From: Lutjanus erythropterus
Lineage: Eukaryota; Chordata; Actinopteri; Lutjaniformes; Lutjanidae
Assembly (NCBI GenBank): GCA_020091685.1
Contig: CM034592.1
Location: 41,747,622-41,811,621, forward strand
Length of the DNA stretch: 64,000 bases
Direction: 5' to 3'
This document shows positions 11,747 to 25,083 of this stretch, piece after piece. The position numbers and the translations under genes were made by a program. The notes under the pieces were generated by a model. It ran no database searches and was not told the DNA's origin. It was given only the letters and a program-made list of their open reading frames with translations. The stretch's first letter is position 1. Every line of letters begins with the position of its first letter.

Positions 11747-11802
11747 ACATGAGCACTAAACAGGCACACCTGTCGCTAGACAGCTGACAAATGCCAGCAT
11801 CT

Positions 11803-11850
11803 CACACACACACACAGACACACACAGACACACACACACACACACACACA
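11803..11850. repeat. (CA)n microsatellite with CAGA interruptions
   Basis: About 24 CA-type units with two CAGA interruptions, in opposite phase to the TG array 60 bp upstream. The two could pair as an imperfect inverted repeat. Confidence 0.95.
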
Positions 11851-12106
11851 TACTGGCTCCTCAGCCATATCTGTCGCCTGGAGATCAGTTTGGCCGTAGA
11901 TCCATAATATCAAGTTTCGCTGTAATTTATTTCCATTTGCTTTCATCCTGAGTCTGAATGTGACCTGTTCACAGCCTCGCAGGAAATCTGGCCTGCAGGA
12001 TGTGCGGCTGATCCAAGAAACATCCTGATGTCAGTTTATACAAAAAAAAACCAAGATGAAAATCAGACACCAGAAAGAAGTTTCTCAAACAAAGATTAGT
12101 TTAGCT
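11851..12106. other. No recognisable feature
   Basis: Unique-looking sequence without a long reading frame. Confidence 0.5.
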
Positions 12107-12338
12107 TGAGGTCCTGTGTGTAAGATTTACAGTGATTTATTGGCAGAATGGGGCAGAAATTGAATATTATATTCTTAATCAATCAATTAATCAACCGAAA
12201 ATAAGAATCATTGTGTTTTTGTAACATTAGAATGAGCTGTTTATTATTTACAGAAGTCCTCTTCTACTGATGCAGCCACGTCTCACCCAGAATGGACACC
12301 TTTAAATGCCGCTAAATCCTACACACTGGTCCTTTAAA
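12107..12338. mobile_element. MITE with 'GGTCC(A/T)GTGTGTA' inverted ends
   Basis: The left end reads AGGTCCTGTGTGTAAGATTT. The right end, on the other strand, reads AGGACCAGTGTGTAGGATTT. The interior block GAAAATAAGAATCATTGTG followed by AGAATGAGC fits a teleost element I recall with this layout, here shortened by internal deletion. A TTAA adjoins the right end. It codes for nothing. Confidence 0.7.
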
Positions 12339-15300
12339 TTTAGGTTAAATTCATCAAATTTAATCACAAACACAAGAATGTAAATTGAGCCACGTCGCAC
12401 AGTTTGTATCACCAAAAGTAAAGTGATTTTAAATAAGAATAAATGTCATTCTTGTCAACATAAAATGGTCTGTGAGAAAGTAATTATCATAAAATGTGAA
12501 CACCACTGTGCTTTCCATCAAATGGGGAAATTATATAGATGGCAATAGTTGACAATGATTTAACTTTGCCACCCTGGTAGTCTGCAACAAAAATATTGGT
12601 CAAGAAATACTAGTTAAACTATTTATTTATATTATACTATCATACAGCAGCGGTTAACTTTTGCCTCTGAGATGTTACGCAGGCACCCACTACTAGTTGT
12701 AAAAAGCATTAACATTAATTAATAAGTTGCACTTTTGGACTTGTTGACTATTCTAAATTAAAATTTTCATTTAATCGACAGGGATATTAGTTGACAAGAA
12801 TTTGTCACCAGGATCATTACATTCTTTAACTCTATTTTCTTTTTGTTGTTTTGGATGTAACTCTTTGAACAGTCTTCACTGTCTTCTGTCTTTGGATGAA
12901 AATAGTTTCTACTCCCAGACTGAGGACAGACATTTAAACAGAGTGTTTGCACAATGTCTGGAGCAATAATCTACTGGAGAGAAAAAAAATAAATGAATTT
13001 GGTCTCTGCCTTTCAGGGAGGACTTAAAAGGCACATGTCCTGATTAGCTGGCATCTTCCTGCCACCGTTGTCATCTGCGTTGCCTGTTATTTCCACAAAC
13101 ACGAACAGATGAGACCAACAAATTGTATTTGGGAACATAACATGCAAATTAGCCTCATATCCTGTCTATTCCCTCACCAGAGACCACCTCCAGACCTGGA
13201 CGTTGCCCCAGTCTCAGCCCAATTTACCCCAAAAATATGGTTTCCACCTCGCCAGAGTGAGTGTTAGCGATGAGATGGTTTCCTGAACGTCGAAATGTCA
13301 GGCATTCAGCAAACACAAAAACATGAAATCCGTTCCAAAATAATAAGACCTGTTCACAGATTGAACCCTGCAGGTGAACTGATGGGACGTTTAAAGGCCA
13401 ACTGCTGCCGTCTTGGCAGCCAAGTGGACCCATAAACTCAAATCTGGGCAAAGATGAAGCCTGCGTGGAGCTGAGGAAGTGTGAGATCCAGCCGAGGAGT
13501 TTCCATAAAAATATGTAAAATTAAGACATCACAAGACATTTTTGGTGCATGCGTTGTCTAGAGCGAGGAAGTAGCGATTAACTGGTTTCAACCACGCTTT
13601 AAAACATCATGGTTATTTAATTATAAAGGCGCAGCTACGCTGAGTGTTTCTGTTCTCCCTGTCAAAAAAGGGGCCTTATGTCATTCAGTGTTGGATTTAT
13701 CTTCATGGATTTATTTTACAAAAAGACGCTTCAGTTCATGGCTGGATTACAAGACCTCTGAAAGTGGTACAATCACTCCGGTGATGTTATTTTTATCCTC
13801 TCCTGCTCAGCTTACGTTGGGGATGACACTTCACCTTTTCTGTGTTTGGGAAATAACACAAAAAGACTTTTCTTGGTCAGAGAAGCTGCAGCACATTAGG
13901 AAAAAAAAATCCATACAGTCATATCCCTACTAAATCTAACACACTGTCTCTTTTAATTAATCTTTTTATCTGATATTTTGTGATTTTGACCATTTTATCA
14001 GGTCAGTCAACTTAAAACAGGCAAAAGAAAGGTCAGTTTGGATCAACAAACAGAGAAAAAACACCTTTTTAAAATAGAGTGCAGTGATTAATTAGCATGT
14101 CATGTAATAAACATATCACTGAATTAAATAACAGATACGGGCAATTTCACAATTTTGAAATGGGGGATTTGTTTTATTAAATCAACTAAAGACAATATTG
14201 CCAGGAAATGTTTTCCATTTTTCTATTGTGCTCTATGTAAAAGGGCCTTGAGCCATTTTCATTACCAGGGTTAGAATAAAAAATACAAACGTGATATTTT
14301 ATTTGATTTTTAGATTTTTCATTTTGTTTCATTGTAATTCAGCAGTTTTTTTTGTCTTGGTGCAGCTCTCCTGGAAGGTAAAATTCATCATGAGTCTAGT
14401 CAGTTTTTTCCTTCCAGCTGCTGCACAGGGTGCATATAATTCTTCATTTTTAATGCACCGCATTGTGCCAAATTACATGATTGCGCGACGCTAACCGTCA
14501 CCTCCAGCTCCACTTTTATCCGCTCCTCGTAACTCGCTGTCGCTGTGTGGCCCTTGCAAGCAAGCAAGCAGCAGCAGCTTTCTCCTCGACTGTTTCTTCG
14601 AGCTCACTTCAAAAGAAAAGCTGCGGTGCTAATTACTCCCACAAGTGGAGCCCCGCTGTCGAGTACAAAGCGTGAAACGTAGATTTTCAGCTCACTTTTC
14701 ATCTGAAAGGCTGCTCGCTCCTTCAACTCACTTGACCCCCCCTCCCTTGAAGTCGTACTTCGCAGTACTCCAGATTCTTTTTTTTTTTTTTTTTTTTACA
14801 TCTCAGCATGTGCACCTCTGCAGGAGCTCGGCAGTGAACAGCTTCCAACTCTATCTGCCCTGAAGATCCACCTCCAGGCCTCAGATGCTTTATCAGCTCT
14901 CTGATAACTGAGAAAGGAGGGAAGTTCTTCAAAAGGTTTGTCATGTTTATAGAGTGTCAGCCTCAGTTGGTTGCCCCTAATGAATTTAGCCTTCATCTGT
15001 TACACAGTGGTAATTTATGAAGTGGATCCTGTTGCTGAGGCAGTCCTGCATTAGAGCTGTATGAACTTCTTTATTTATCCCTTTTGCCTTATCCCTTTTC
15101 AAATTTGGAGACACAGACAGTCTTAGTGTTTGAGTTTGGACTAATCACCTCCTGCAAAAAGATGACTTCTAACCACCCCGGCTCCTTAATTATGCCCTCT
15201 TCCAGGACAGGGGAAAACTGGACATATTTTTAAAAAAAAGCTCATAAAAAGTAAGTAGCAACTTCTCAAACCAAACTACAATAACTTCTTTGCAACAACA

Positions 15301-18300
15301 ATAAAAAAAACTGAGCTCATGGCTTTTAATTTCAAATTAATTCATCTTGTGAGCTTTTTCCTTCCAAACTGCTGCACAGTTAAGTTGGCGACTTGACTTG
15401 AACTTGAGCCTTTTGACTTTAAAATACCTTCCACCAAGGCCAAAGATTAAAAAGTATGTTATTTAGAAAGTATGAATCCATGAATCAATTAATTTCCCTT
15501 CATTTCCTGAATGCAGAGTTACTGCAAGTCTTCGCTCTGTCTCTTATTTACTTCAATTAACAGTAAACAGCGTTGTCATGTTTTGGGTTGTCAGTGTTTG
15601 TCTTTTTTCACAATATTACACTTCCAGGCTGTGAACTATAACAACAAACCTACACTTCATGATCTCTCTATTCAATATTATTTTTTATCTTTATCTGAGT
15701 CAGAACGGAGGCGTCACATCTGTTTCAGCTGCATAGGACAATAGTATATACAAAAATTCTGACTGATGTGTCCACCTCAGCTACATGCATAGGCGCCATC
15801 TATTCAGGGGCATTGGGTTTTATGAGGGTGCAGCAACCCCCCAATTTTGAGACAAAGCAGAAAAAATGCAGCTGTAAAATTGCCATAGACTAAAAGTTTT
15901 AATTGGCATTTGAAGGGACCACAATTAAAGTCATAGCATGTGCTATATTATTCTTAAGATTTAATTTTCATGAGGCACAGCATGTGTTTTGTTTTAATGA
16001 ATTGGTTAACAAGCACAAAGTGCCATGAATTCAAACACCTCTGATCATTAATACAGTCTGACCAGTAACTTGTGGCTCTGCCATCTGAATTAGACACTTA
16101 GCTTTGCGTGGAAATACGTCTAAATATTAAACAGTGAAGACTGCAAATTGTGCGCTGCACTGAAGTGATAAAATGCACTGAACTGAGGTTTGCCGCGACA
16201 TTTGGACTCTCAGTCAAAGTTCCAGGTGAAAACCCAAATCTTCAAGAACACTGGATTTGTCTTTTATCCAAAAGACTTCTGGGTGAAATACTGCAGCATC
16301 TGATGGATTTACCTTCAGCAGTTGGCTGTGGCATAAAGCGTCCCTCACTGAAGAAAGACGCCAAAATCTCCTGAAGAATCCATCTGAAGCCTCACACCAA
16401 GAGTTTTGCTTTTTAACTTTGAGTGATCATTAACTTATGAAGCCAGCTGTATTGAACACTGTAGCGCGCACGGTGAGAGCTGTCTGCTGCACTCAGCAGC
16501 AGCCTGTGTGTGAATACAATATGGAATCTGTCTGCTCAATAGAATGACTTTGAAAACACCAAATGACTTGTTTTTTAAGATTTGCATTGGTTTGTGAAAT
16601 ATCACTTCCACAACACTGTTTGGTCAGTGACAGACCACAGGCTGAATTTGACTTGTCAACTCACAACTGCAGTGAAGGTCAAGCTGCATATATATATGTG
16701 GTGGAGAGGATAGGATTTTCCATAATACAATAATTTTTCTTTAACTATATATGATATAATGAGATGTTATCATGTGTGTCAGGACTCTTACATAAAGGTA
16801 GTACTCTCCATGTGGTGCTAACACAGGCATCATGTTGAAACTTAAGCTTGTTTTTGGCATTTTTTGTGCACAAATTGTAGCATTTCGTTCAGGGCAGTTG
16901 CTGCTTTATGCTTTCTATGTCTTTTTTTATTCCTACAAATTGGAGTTAACCTGTAGCCACAGCGAAAACATTCCCAGAACAGGACTGATGGTCGGTCTAC
17001 ACTTTGTTTACAGCTCTAAGCAGCAGTAGAGCAACTCCTTACCTCCACTGAACAAATCCTCCCACTGTGTTCATGCACAACAAACGCAGCGAGAGCTGTA
17101 TGATGGGAAATATCATCGATGAGCCCTACTCGCCGCTTTTTCTTTATGTTTGGGTTGTGTGAGTGTTTGTGTGGTCAGAGGCTCAGAGTTACAGCCTCCT
17201 TCACTCAGATCAAAGACACTGCTGCTAATGAAAGGGCAGAGAGAAAGTGAAAGAGACACGAGTGCTTATCAGAGAGAGCAGAGAGGCAGAGAAAAGGTGG
17301 ACTGAAGCTTATATATAAAAAAAGAGACAAATAAAAGGGAAAGGGAGGAACTGGGCAAAAGATAAAGTGAGAGTGGTGGAGAGAGAGAGGAGAAATACAC
17401 TGACCCAAAATTCATCCAACCAAAGAAAGAGACCTATCCAAGCACCCAAATAACTCCTAAACATAATAACAGTCCAACATGCAAATTATGAACTCGCTTA
17501 AAGGTATGTACCGCTAAAACAAACCTTACTCATGAGTATTGAACGCAATTGTCTGGTTTGGACAGTTGCATGTAATATAACATAACGTAATGTTCACAGC
17601 ACATTTGATATGGAGGGTTTGTATCAAAACATTCAGCTTCTCAAGGAACTACTGCAGTATAATCCACTATCCAACCAGATGCTATAACTAAAAGCAAAAA
17701 ATTGGATTATTCACAGATAGTTAAATACTTTGTCACTGTTCTGCTTTTTTCCCGCCATCCCGTGTCACCACTGTAATCCACTGTAACTGTTATGAATACA
17801 AGCTGACTGCATCTGACGACAAACATTTCAGAGCCACCTCTCACACCCCCGGGGGGGTAATGCTGTGTTCATGTGATATGGGAGTTACCATAATTAACAG
17901 TTCCTGACTTGTGGACACCTTTCCCGTTAAGTTGTTTTTTAAAGGAACAGATTTTTTCTGAAAGCATCAGGCTCTATTTCGTCTCTGCAGTGTTAGTGGT
18001 ACAGTATTAATTGGTTTGACGCGTATTTCCCTCAGATGACCTGTTCTGATTTCAGACAGGATTAGGAGCAAACACAGGCAGATCCTGAGTGTTTTGTGTG
18101 TAGGTTTGGTGACGCTCCTTCAGTGGAGAACAAATTGACAGCTCCCAGACAATAGCACTGATAAATTTTCATCTACCTCTGTAAGCTTCTCTGTGTCAGC
18201 TCTGGTAGTCACCAGCTATGCTCCTCTGAGGTTGCTTTTTTCATGCACTACAGGTTTTAACTGAAAAACTGCATGTTCCTACTATGCACAATTTGCATGG

Positions 18301-18459
18301 AGCAATTCACAAAAAGATCTAAAATTAGATACACTCGCATCCAATGATGAATTTAAGTGCTGATGGAGACGTGCTTGTTTTTCTTAAGAGGCCACCATGT
18401 TTGAATGCCTGTTGTTTTATTGTGGATTTTTCTTAAATATGTTATTTGTTGCATTTTAA
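12339..18459. other. Six kb without recognisable genes
   Basis: Mostly unique-looking AT-rich sequence. Notable only are a T run of about 22 at 14777-14798, preceded by CCCCCC, and a modestly GC-richer patch at 14480-14680. All frames are under about 85 codons and none shows a motif. No splice-flanked frame convinced me. Confidence 0.5.
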
Positions 18460-18536
18460 CATGTTGTGACTGGCTGCTACCTTGGCCAGGTCTCTCTTGC
18501 AAAAGAGATTTTCAGTCTCAAAGGTAAAGAAAGGTG
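18460..18536 (+). mobile_element. LINE 3' tail ('CTTGGCCAGGTCTCTCTTG')
   Basis: GGCTGCTACCTTGGCCAGGT followed by CTCTCTTGCAAAAGAGATTT and TCAGTCTCAA matches the 3' end of a common fish non-LTR retrotransposon, which normally continues into a short AAATAAAGG-type tail. Only the last 80 bases or so are recognisable. The clade is not certain. Confidence 0.55.
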
Positions 18537-19936
18537 ATCTATTGCTGTGCTTGCGCGCTGCCCTGAGAAGTTAATAAAGCACCCTGATGAACTGAATATG
18601 TGATTAATTAAAGTTAATTGAAAATAAAATGCTTACTTCATCAGCTTCAGCAGCCAATAGGAATGTGGAAGTGCCAGGAAACTATGGCAAAGAAATATGG
18701 ATCCCTCACATGAGCCAAAGCCCATTATTTGAGATAATTAATATGTAAATTTAATATCCGTTATATATTTTGTTGAGTCGAGTGAGTTGTGTTACATTAT
18801 CCCCAAATGTTTCCAACTATCTTTAGATGCAGAGAAATCATTTATTTAAGGTAATGGTGCATTGCCCTCTAGCAGTTGCTACCTAGCCACTAGTTGCTAT
18901 AACTTCTGGGAAAATACAGGATACATCAGATATGTCAGAAATGGGAAGGAAGTCTTCAGGATTTTCATCAGCAATGATGGTTGTTTAAAAGTGAAGAAAG
19001 CAGCTCCCCTGATCTTGCACTACTTCATGTCGTCAAACTATGTCTTTTGTTCTTGTTTTAATGTAAAAGAGACCCCTAATGGCTAAAGTTACATATCATT
19101 TGAGTTTGAATGCACCCTCACATGTCTCTGGAGTCTTAAGTTGTCCAGCACTGCGAACACTCAGTGTGAATCTCTCCCATCTCTCCCATCTCTAATGAAT
19201 CTGGCATCAGTGTTCGATACTGAAAGCATAAAAAGTGGTACTTGAAGGGAAAATTCTCTTATTTTACAAACAGGGTTTTACTTTGGTAGAGCATGTGCTT
19301 TTTTGTCATATGAAAGAGAAAATGAAGTCAGACATTATTGCCCAAGCTTAAGAGTAGCTGCTCAACATAAGTGGCAATAGCAAATCAATGGTGCAGAAAA
19401 TGACATAAAGTAGCATATATCTTTTCTTTAAATAATCCAAAACCAACTGAAATAAGCTCTGCTGAAAAGCATCCAGTAATGAGAGCGAGCCTGCAAGTTA
19501 CACTTCCAGAGGCATTTATTCAGAATTGACACGATTGTTTAAGTTGCTTGGAGGCTTTTTGCCTTTTAATCCCATGTCTGTGTCCTCCCGTGAGCACAGA
19601 GGAGCAACTAACCCGCTATCGACTTGTGGAAGTGAAGAGATAAAAACAAACGCTCTGCAGGGGAAGTATTGACAGCCGCTGATCCCGAGGACAGACAGCA
19701 TGGACAACTAGAACACATGATTAATAACATGTTGAACAAAACACCAAAGTAAGTGGTATTCAGCCTACACATGTTAAAGGTCTAGTGTGTAAAAAGCTAT
19801 TTATGTATATGAAGTTGTAGATTTATGCATGAACTGATTCCTGTTTGCAGACTGAAATTCATCCTGTTCTATTCATCTACTCCAACCATCTAAGCATGTC
19901 AAGACCCAGTGGACTGACTTTAGTTTTGATGGAAAT
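18537..19936. other. No recognisable feature
   Basis: Short frames only. A TTAAAGGTCTAGTGTGTAA at 19774-19792 looks like the end of the MITE type seen at 12107, but no partner end is seen. Confidence 0.5.
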
Positions 19937-20117
19937 GTTTTACTGGTTGTTGTGTAGTTAGTCTGTTGAACTTGACTTTAGCATGCTAAGTGTGGCTAAG
20001 AGCTGGGGCGATGTCGGATTAAAGTTGTAATACTGAGGGACAGTCAAGAGAAAATGTGTGAATGTTAAGCCTTATTTGAATTCAACTAAACAAGAGTAGT
20101 AGGTTGGATGCTGGTAA
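19937..20117 (+). repeat. Local direct repeat, copy A
   Basis: Aligns with 20842-21046 in the same orientation: GTTGAACTTG, GCTGGGGCGATGT, GAGGGACAGTCAAGAGAAA, and AGGTTGGATGCTGGTAA. Copy B has extra bases in the middle. This is either an old local duplication or two insertions of one repeat family. Confidence 0.65.
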
Positions 20118-20567
20118 CTATTTCTCCATGTTGTTTTGTGTATTTCTGCTCCTCACCAGTATGTGTGTGCATGTGTGTGTTGCTGTGGAATATAAAATTT
20201 GCTGGACAGACGTGCACCGAATGTAATGATATAGCTACTTGTGGAAAAAAAAAAAAAAAACTTGCCAAACAAATTAATTCCTGCAGTTTGACCATGTGAA
20301 GTAACTTTGATTAGCACCCAGCAGCTAGCTTGCTAAATGGTTGGGGCATCTGAGGGTTTGTGCGCAATGCATCCTGGTCATATAGTATGATAAATAGTAG
20401 ACAGAGCATCTGTGACTTCAACTACAGGTTGAAGAGTTGTTTTGAGTTCACAGGGTGGGAGTGTCTGACTCCATCTAATTCCTGTCTCATCAAAAAAATA
20501 GGCAAAGAGGCGAATAAAGCAAAATAAAGTGGGTGTCCTGCCAAAGAAAGTGGCTACATAGTGGCTA
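20118..20567. other. No recognisable feature
   Basis: A short GTGTGTGCATGTGTGTGT run near 20163 and an A run at 20245-20260. No gene. Confidence 0.5.
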
Positions 20568-20810
20568 GCCATAGCCATGTATAGACATATATATATAAAA
20601 CACTCCTCCTGTACATTTCTAATGAATGGGGGGAAATTAGCTATAGAGACCAAAACCATTTTTTGTATCAGGCTGTAAAAGTGTATTTCAGCTATAAAGT
20701 TGGGCACTTTTATGGGAACTGACTGCCTTTTGGAGCTAGCTTCATGTGGCCATTCGATGAACTGCAGTTTTTGGTACTTTCATGTTTCCTCAGCTTCATT
20801 TTCAGTCCCT
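20568..20810 (+). repeat. Teleost repeat ('TAGAGACCAAAACCATTTTT')
   Basis: Landmarks of a repeat common in percomorph genomes occur in order: AGCCATGTATAGACATATAT, TAGAGACCAAAACCATTTTT, CTTTTGGAGCTAGC, and GGCCATTCGATGAACTGCAG. No coding capacity. Class unknown. Confidence 0.55.
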
Positions 20811-20841
20811 TGATCTGTACAAGTTCTGCCATGTTTTATGT

Positions 20842-21046
20842 TGTTTTACCAGTAATTTTGTAGTTTAGCTTGTTGAACCTGGCATTATATGTTGTGTGGC
20901 TAATGTTACAAGCTATTGTACTTCCACAGGCTGGGGCAATGTTAGACTAGTGCTGTAATATCGAGGGACATTCGAGAGAAACTGTCAACATTAAGCCTCA
21001 TTTTGAGCAAAATAAATAATGAAAGTAGGAGGTTGGATGCTGGTAA
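20842..21046 (+). repeat. Local direct repeat, copy B
   Basis: Partner of 19937-20117, about 0.9 kb downstream. It follows directly on the repeat at 20568-20810, which copy A lacks. The repeated unit may be the distal part of that larger element. Confidence 0.65.
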
Positions 21047-22377
21047 AAGCATGATGTTGCTACTAACATCCTTTAATATTTTGATGAGTTTGGAGGGCCC
21101 TGTGGACAAAAACAGTACTGTTTCCTCAGTAATAACAACAAAATAAAATATAAATGTATCTGAATAAAAATCTGCTCCTTCCTTTTAAATGCTCGGGTTC
21201 AAAATTAAATATCTGAACCAGATCAGGGCCGGTTTTATGTTGGTGGAAAAGAGCCTCTGTCTTTAGAGCTCAGTATTTAAGTTTGTAAGTGAAACATTTT
21301 TATGACCATTAGTAACTTTAGACATTTGTAAGTTAAGAAAAATTGGCTCCTAGATAAGATCCAGGCTAAAAAATTAAATTTTTCACCACACAGGTCCCTC
21401 CTGTGCTGCTCCCACTCCCTGTCTGCAGTCCTCAGTGTCAACCATGTTGTACGTCTGGTCACCCAGATGCATTAAGAGCTGATTGTCTGATCTGACATTT
21501 GACAATCTTAAAAGATTAAAGAGCTGTGGTGTTGCCCGGCGAGGCAGTCACAGGGCTGTATCCGTAGGCTGGAGGTCTGAGCAGAGTGTCAGACTGCATC
21601 TGGCATTTCATTTCGGCCAGACACCAAAAGGTTGTCGGACTTAAGAGTTCAACAGTGGAACCTGTTCCTCCAGGCTGTGGAGAGCCGCACTTATCACACA
21701 GAGGCTTATTAAAGCCTGGACACACACACTCACAAATCAAATAATGCAGGGACACACTGGGACAAATGCAGACACATGAACACATAAAAGCACGCACACA
21801 TGTACTAAGATCAAAGCGCACGCTTGCACAACTGTGCACAACACTGGTGCATGTGCATGTATATCAGTGTTAGGGACACACATCTGCACACACACTGGAG
21901 GGCAAGATAAAGTGTGACCTGTCAGTGCCTTGCTCAGGGGCAGGGCTGAACTTTAACGTTTATTAATTCTGAGTCGTTTTCACTTCTGCTGCGCTGCACT
22001 TTAACTCACTGTGTGTCAGTTACTTTCTTCCACCCAAGGGCACATGGTTTATGGGTCTGTGTGTGTGTTGTTAATTCTCCAACTAAAAAAGAAAAAAAAA
22101 AGTACTCTGGTCTGTCCTACATTTCTACGCATGTAGTCTAAGATCAAGAAAACATTTTATGGATTATTTTAAGAATCTCGTTAAATTCCCACTGGCTGGA
22201 ATCTGGCAAGAGGTGGAGGTGCTGTGATGCATGATTTATGCCCTGAACGGTCAGCGGTCTTTTAGAGAATCAGATGGATTTCTGGTAGGTCAAAAACTTT
22301 GGTGGGCTGTCTTGCAGTTTGAGCAGTTTCATGATCTGATTTCCCACATGGCTGCTGTCAAAAGACTCACTATAAAC
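21047..22377. other. No recognisable feature
   Basis: CA-rich patches near 21720-21790 and 21840-21890. No gene. Confidence 0.5.
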
Positions 22378-23165
22378 CAACCGTTCTCGACCGGGCCTCA
22401 GATGAGCATGTAGTGGGCCATGTAGGGAGAAGTATTTGGGGTTAGATAGTTGTTTTTACAGCTAAATGCGCTCAAGAATAAATTAAAAACATAATTAAAA
22501 TGCATATTTCAATGACAAGTTATGTTTAAAATTGTGACACATCGGGTAGAACCAAACGTGTTTTGCCATTTTTAGCTAACTAATGTTCCCTCAAACGCAG
22601 TGACACAAAACAATTGGTTTTCGAAATGAAAAAGTGATGTGGAATACATTAACTCTTTGTCTGCCAGCATTTTTAACAAAGTTCACTGATTTGAACACCC
22701 ACAGAATATTCACTTCTATTAATATGTTAATTTGGAATAAATCAAAAGAAAGAAGAGATGTTATAGTTTCAGATACAAAAAACGTTTTGTATTATCGTCT
22801 TCCATTCTTTTATTTATAAGCACTTGAATGTTGGTTACATCAAAAAATCCACTTGTCAGACAAAAAACAGAGAAAACTGTTTTTGTGAAAGATATTTTTA
22901 AGCAGAATATCGATTTCACATTTGTATTTTTCGTTGTTATCGCTTCATATTATGTGTGTGACATCGCTTTCACCAGTGTGGTTAACATTAGGTGTGTGTG
23001 TGTGTGCGTGTGTGTGTGTGTGTGTGTGTTTCGGTGGCTGCAGAATTATTATTCTCTCCCTTTTGTTATGTTATCTTTTTTTCTCATTTATTCGGAAAGG
23101 TGATCCTCAGAAATTTTTTAACAATCAGAAATGGGCCTTGAATTACAAAAGGCTGAGAAAACCTG
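22378..23165. mobile_element. hAT-like element, 788 bp, decayed
   Basis: The left end CAACCGTTCTCGACC and the right end, on the other strand, CAGGTTTTCTCAGCC match at 9 of 15 bases and fit the CAGNGGTTCTCAACC terminus of Charlie-type hAT elements. The flanking octamers are CTATAAAC (22370-22377) and CTTCAAAC (23166-23173), six of eight identical. The right end carries TTGAATTACAAAAGG, also found at 50346. A (TG)n array lies inside it at 22992-23029. No transposase frame is recognisable, so this is a non-autonomous or deleted copy. Confidence 0.6.
22992..23029. repeat. (TG)n microsatellite inside hAT element
   Basis: About 19 TG units with one CG interruption. The reading frames over it (CVCVCV runs) are artefacts. 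Confidence 0.95.
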
Positions 23166-24943
23166 CTTCAAACCATCGTGAGCTGTTTTAAAGTTGTTAA
23201 AGCAAGTGATTGTTGTGATAGAAATAAAACTGCGCTCTGCCTCCAAATGGTCAGATAGTAAAATTAAACAGAGTAGTGCTGACCTCCTTTTAGACAACAT
23301 TTTTGAAGATTTGGGCGTCTTGTTTGAACATAAAAACATTTCTGGAATTGTCAATCGAGAGCTTGAGCATCACTGATTAATTAAATTGCACAGTGACAAA
23401 AGTTATTCATTTCAGTGCAGAAATGCAGATTATAACGTGAGATTACACAATTTACAAGAAGAAAGTGCAGTGTCTGTCAGCAGAGGTGGGATTAGATCAC
23501 CAGTGTGCAAGTCTAAAGCACATCCTGGGTTACTGTGGTGAGAATCAAGTAATGGGCCAAGAAGTCACATGTCAAGTCATCTAAAATTCTAGTTGAATCT
23601 GTACTTTATTTTCTTGGTATTTGTCTATATGTCTTGTTTTGTTTCCTTCTGTCTACCTGACTATCGCTAGAAAAGTTCTCTAAACCCACAGGCAAATCCT
23701 CTGCCAGTTTTATGTTATTCCTGCTTCCAGCGAGTCCACGTTTTTGCTGTTTTCCAACACTGAACAGCCTAAAAATACAGTTCAATTTGTATATTATCAG
23801 AAAAATATCATTATGTTGTGGGATTTTGAGGATTGAGGATGGGTTGAGGTTGAGGATTTTTTTCGAGGTTCAATATAAAAACAAAATAAATCAAAACAAA
23901 ACAGATACACACACCCAAAATATATATTTATTCTGAACACATTTGATGCAAATATGATGGGTTCAAATGTGCCTCAAATTCAAATAAAATGTTATGTTTT
24001 CAGTCAGATTTGCAACAATCAGGATCCCCCAGGTAGTGTGTGTGTGTGGCTCCAGCTCTGGCACATACGCACATCATGAATGTCAGCACACACACAATAA
24101 CACGCACATGCAGGTAGCATCTGGTGACATCTGGGAGAGCAGGAAGCATGTGATCAAAGCCGCATGTTGCCATTCAGGTTTCTCTTTGATGTGAGCTCCT
24201 CCGGGTTACAGCCGGATCCTGTGAGGGTCCTTCAGCAAGACCCTCCGTGACACTTGTGTTCCAAAAAATATGTTACCGCGATACAGTGTGGACCCAGTCC
24301 AATTGTAGCACGCAGGCACAGAGGTGAGGTGAGGTGAAGAGGGTTTATTGCAGGACTTGCAGGGATAAGATGGAAGGGGGAGATTGCATGGTGATGGAAG
24401 ACGGCAGAGGGGCGAGGGGGGATGGCGTGACCAGGCAGACACACAAGTGATGTCATGGTTTGAGTTTTTGTGTGATTCATTTTCTGTTCTTCCATCATGT
24501 ATCGCGTCTTACTCCCTGTCTTTGTTCTTTCTCCTGCCTTTCTGATTTCTGATCATTTTCACCTGTCCCGTCTTACTCACCTGCCCCTGATCATCCCCAT
24601 TGTTAACCCTGTAAATATTGCCTGCTTTGTTCCCTCATGTTCTCCACTTCCTGTTATTGCTTCAGTGGTTTTTGATTTTATGATTTTTGCCTTCTTCCTG
24701 AACAAAAGTCTGCACACAAAAATTTGTCTCTTCCTTACATTGTTTTGCCTTCAGCTTTGTTTGCCATTTTTAGACCGTTAATAAAGACAGAACCACATTA
24801 ATAATGTAGCTGAGTTATTTTGCCCACTTTCTGCATGTGTTATAAGCATATATATACATTTGCATTCGCTCTCTCAGTTATATTAAACATCAATATAGTC
24901 GATCTCACAGCGCAGACATTGACTACTGTTAAGTATATTGGTA
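23166..24943. other. No recognisable feature
   Basis: A 60-codon frame at 23194-23376 is composed like ordinary protein but has no known motif and no clear splice signals. A short GAGGT repeat lies at 24322-24337. Confidence 0.5.
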
Positions 24944-25083
24944 TGTTAGCTCACTGGCAGAGTGCACACCCCGTGTACTGTGAGTCCTGTGCAGGATTCA
25001 ACTCCTGCCTGCAGCCTCTACATGTCATCCCTCTGCTCTCTTCAGGTTCTTCAGCTGTCCTATCATAAAAAAAAGGCATAAAA
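24944..25083 (+). mobile_element. tRNA-derived SINE, decayed
   Basis: An A-box-like TAGCTCACTGG (24947-24957) and a B-box-like GGATTCAACTCC (24994-25005) are spaced as in a tRNA promoter. They are followed by ATGTCATCCCTCTGCTCTC and TCAGCTGTCCTATCATAAAA, the body and tail of a common fish SINE that ends in an ATAAAGGC-type A-rich tail. Both boxes are degenerate, so RNA polymerase III activity is unlikely. No target duplication was resolved. Confidence 0.7.

Noticed and set aside
24944-25083. A possible functional tRNA gene
   Set aside because: The boxes are degenerate, no cloverleaf forms, and the body and tail are those of a SINE.
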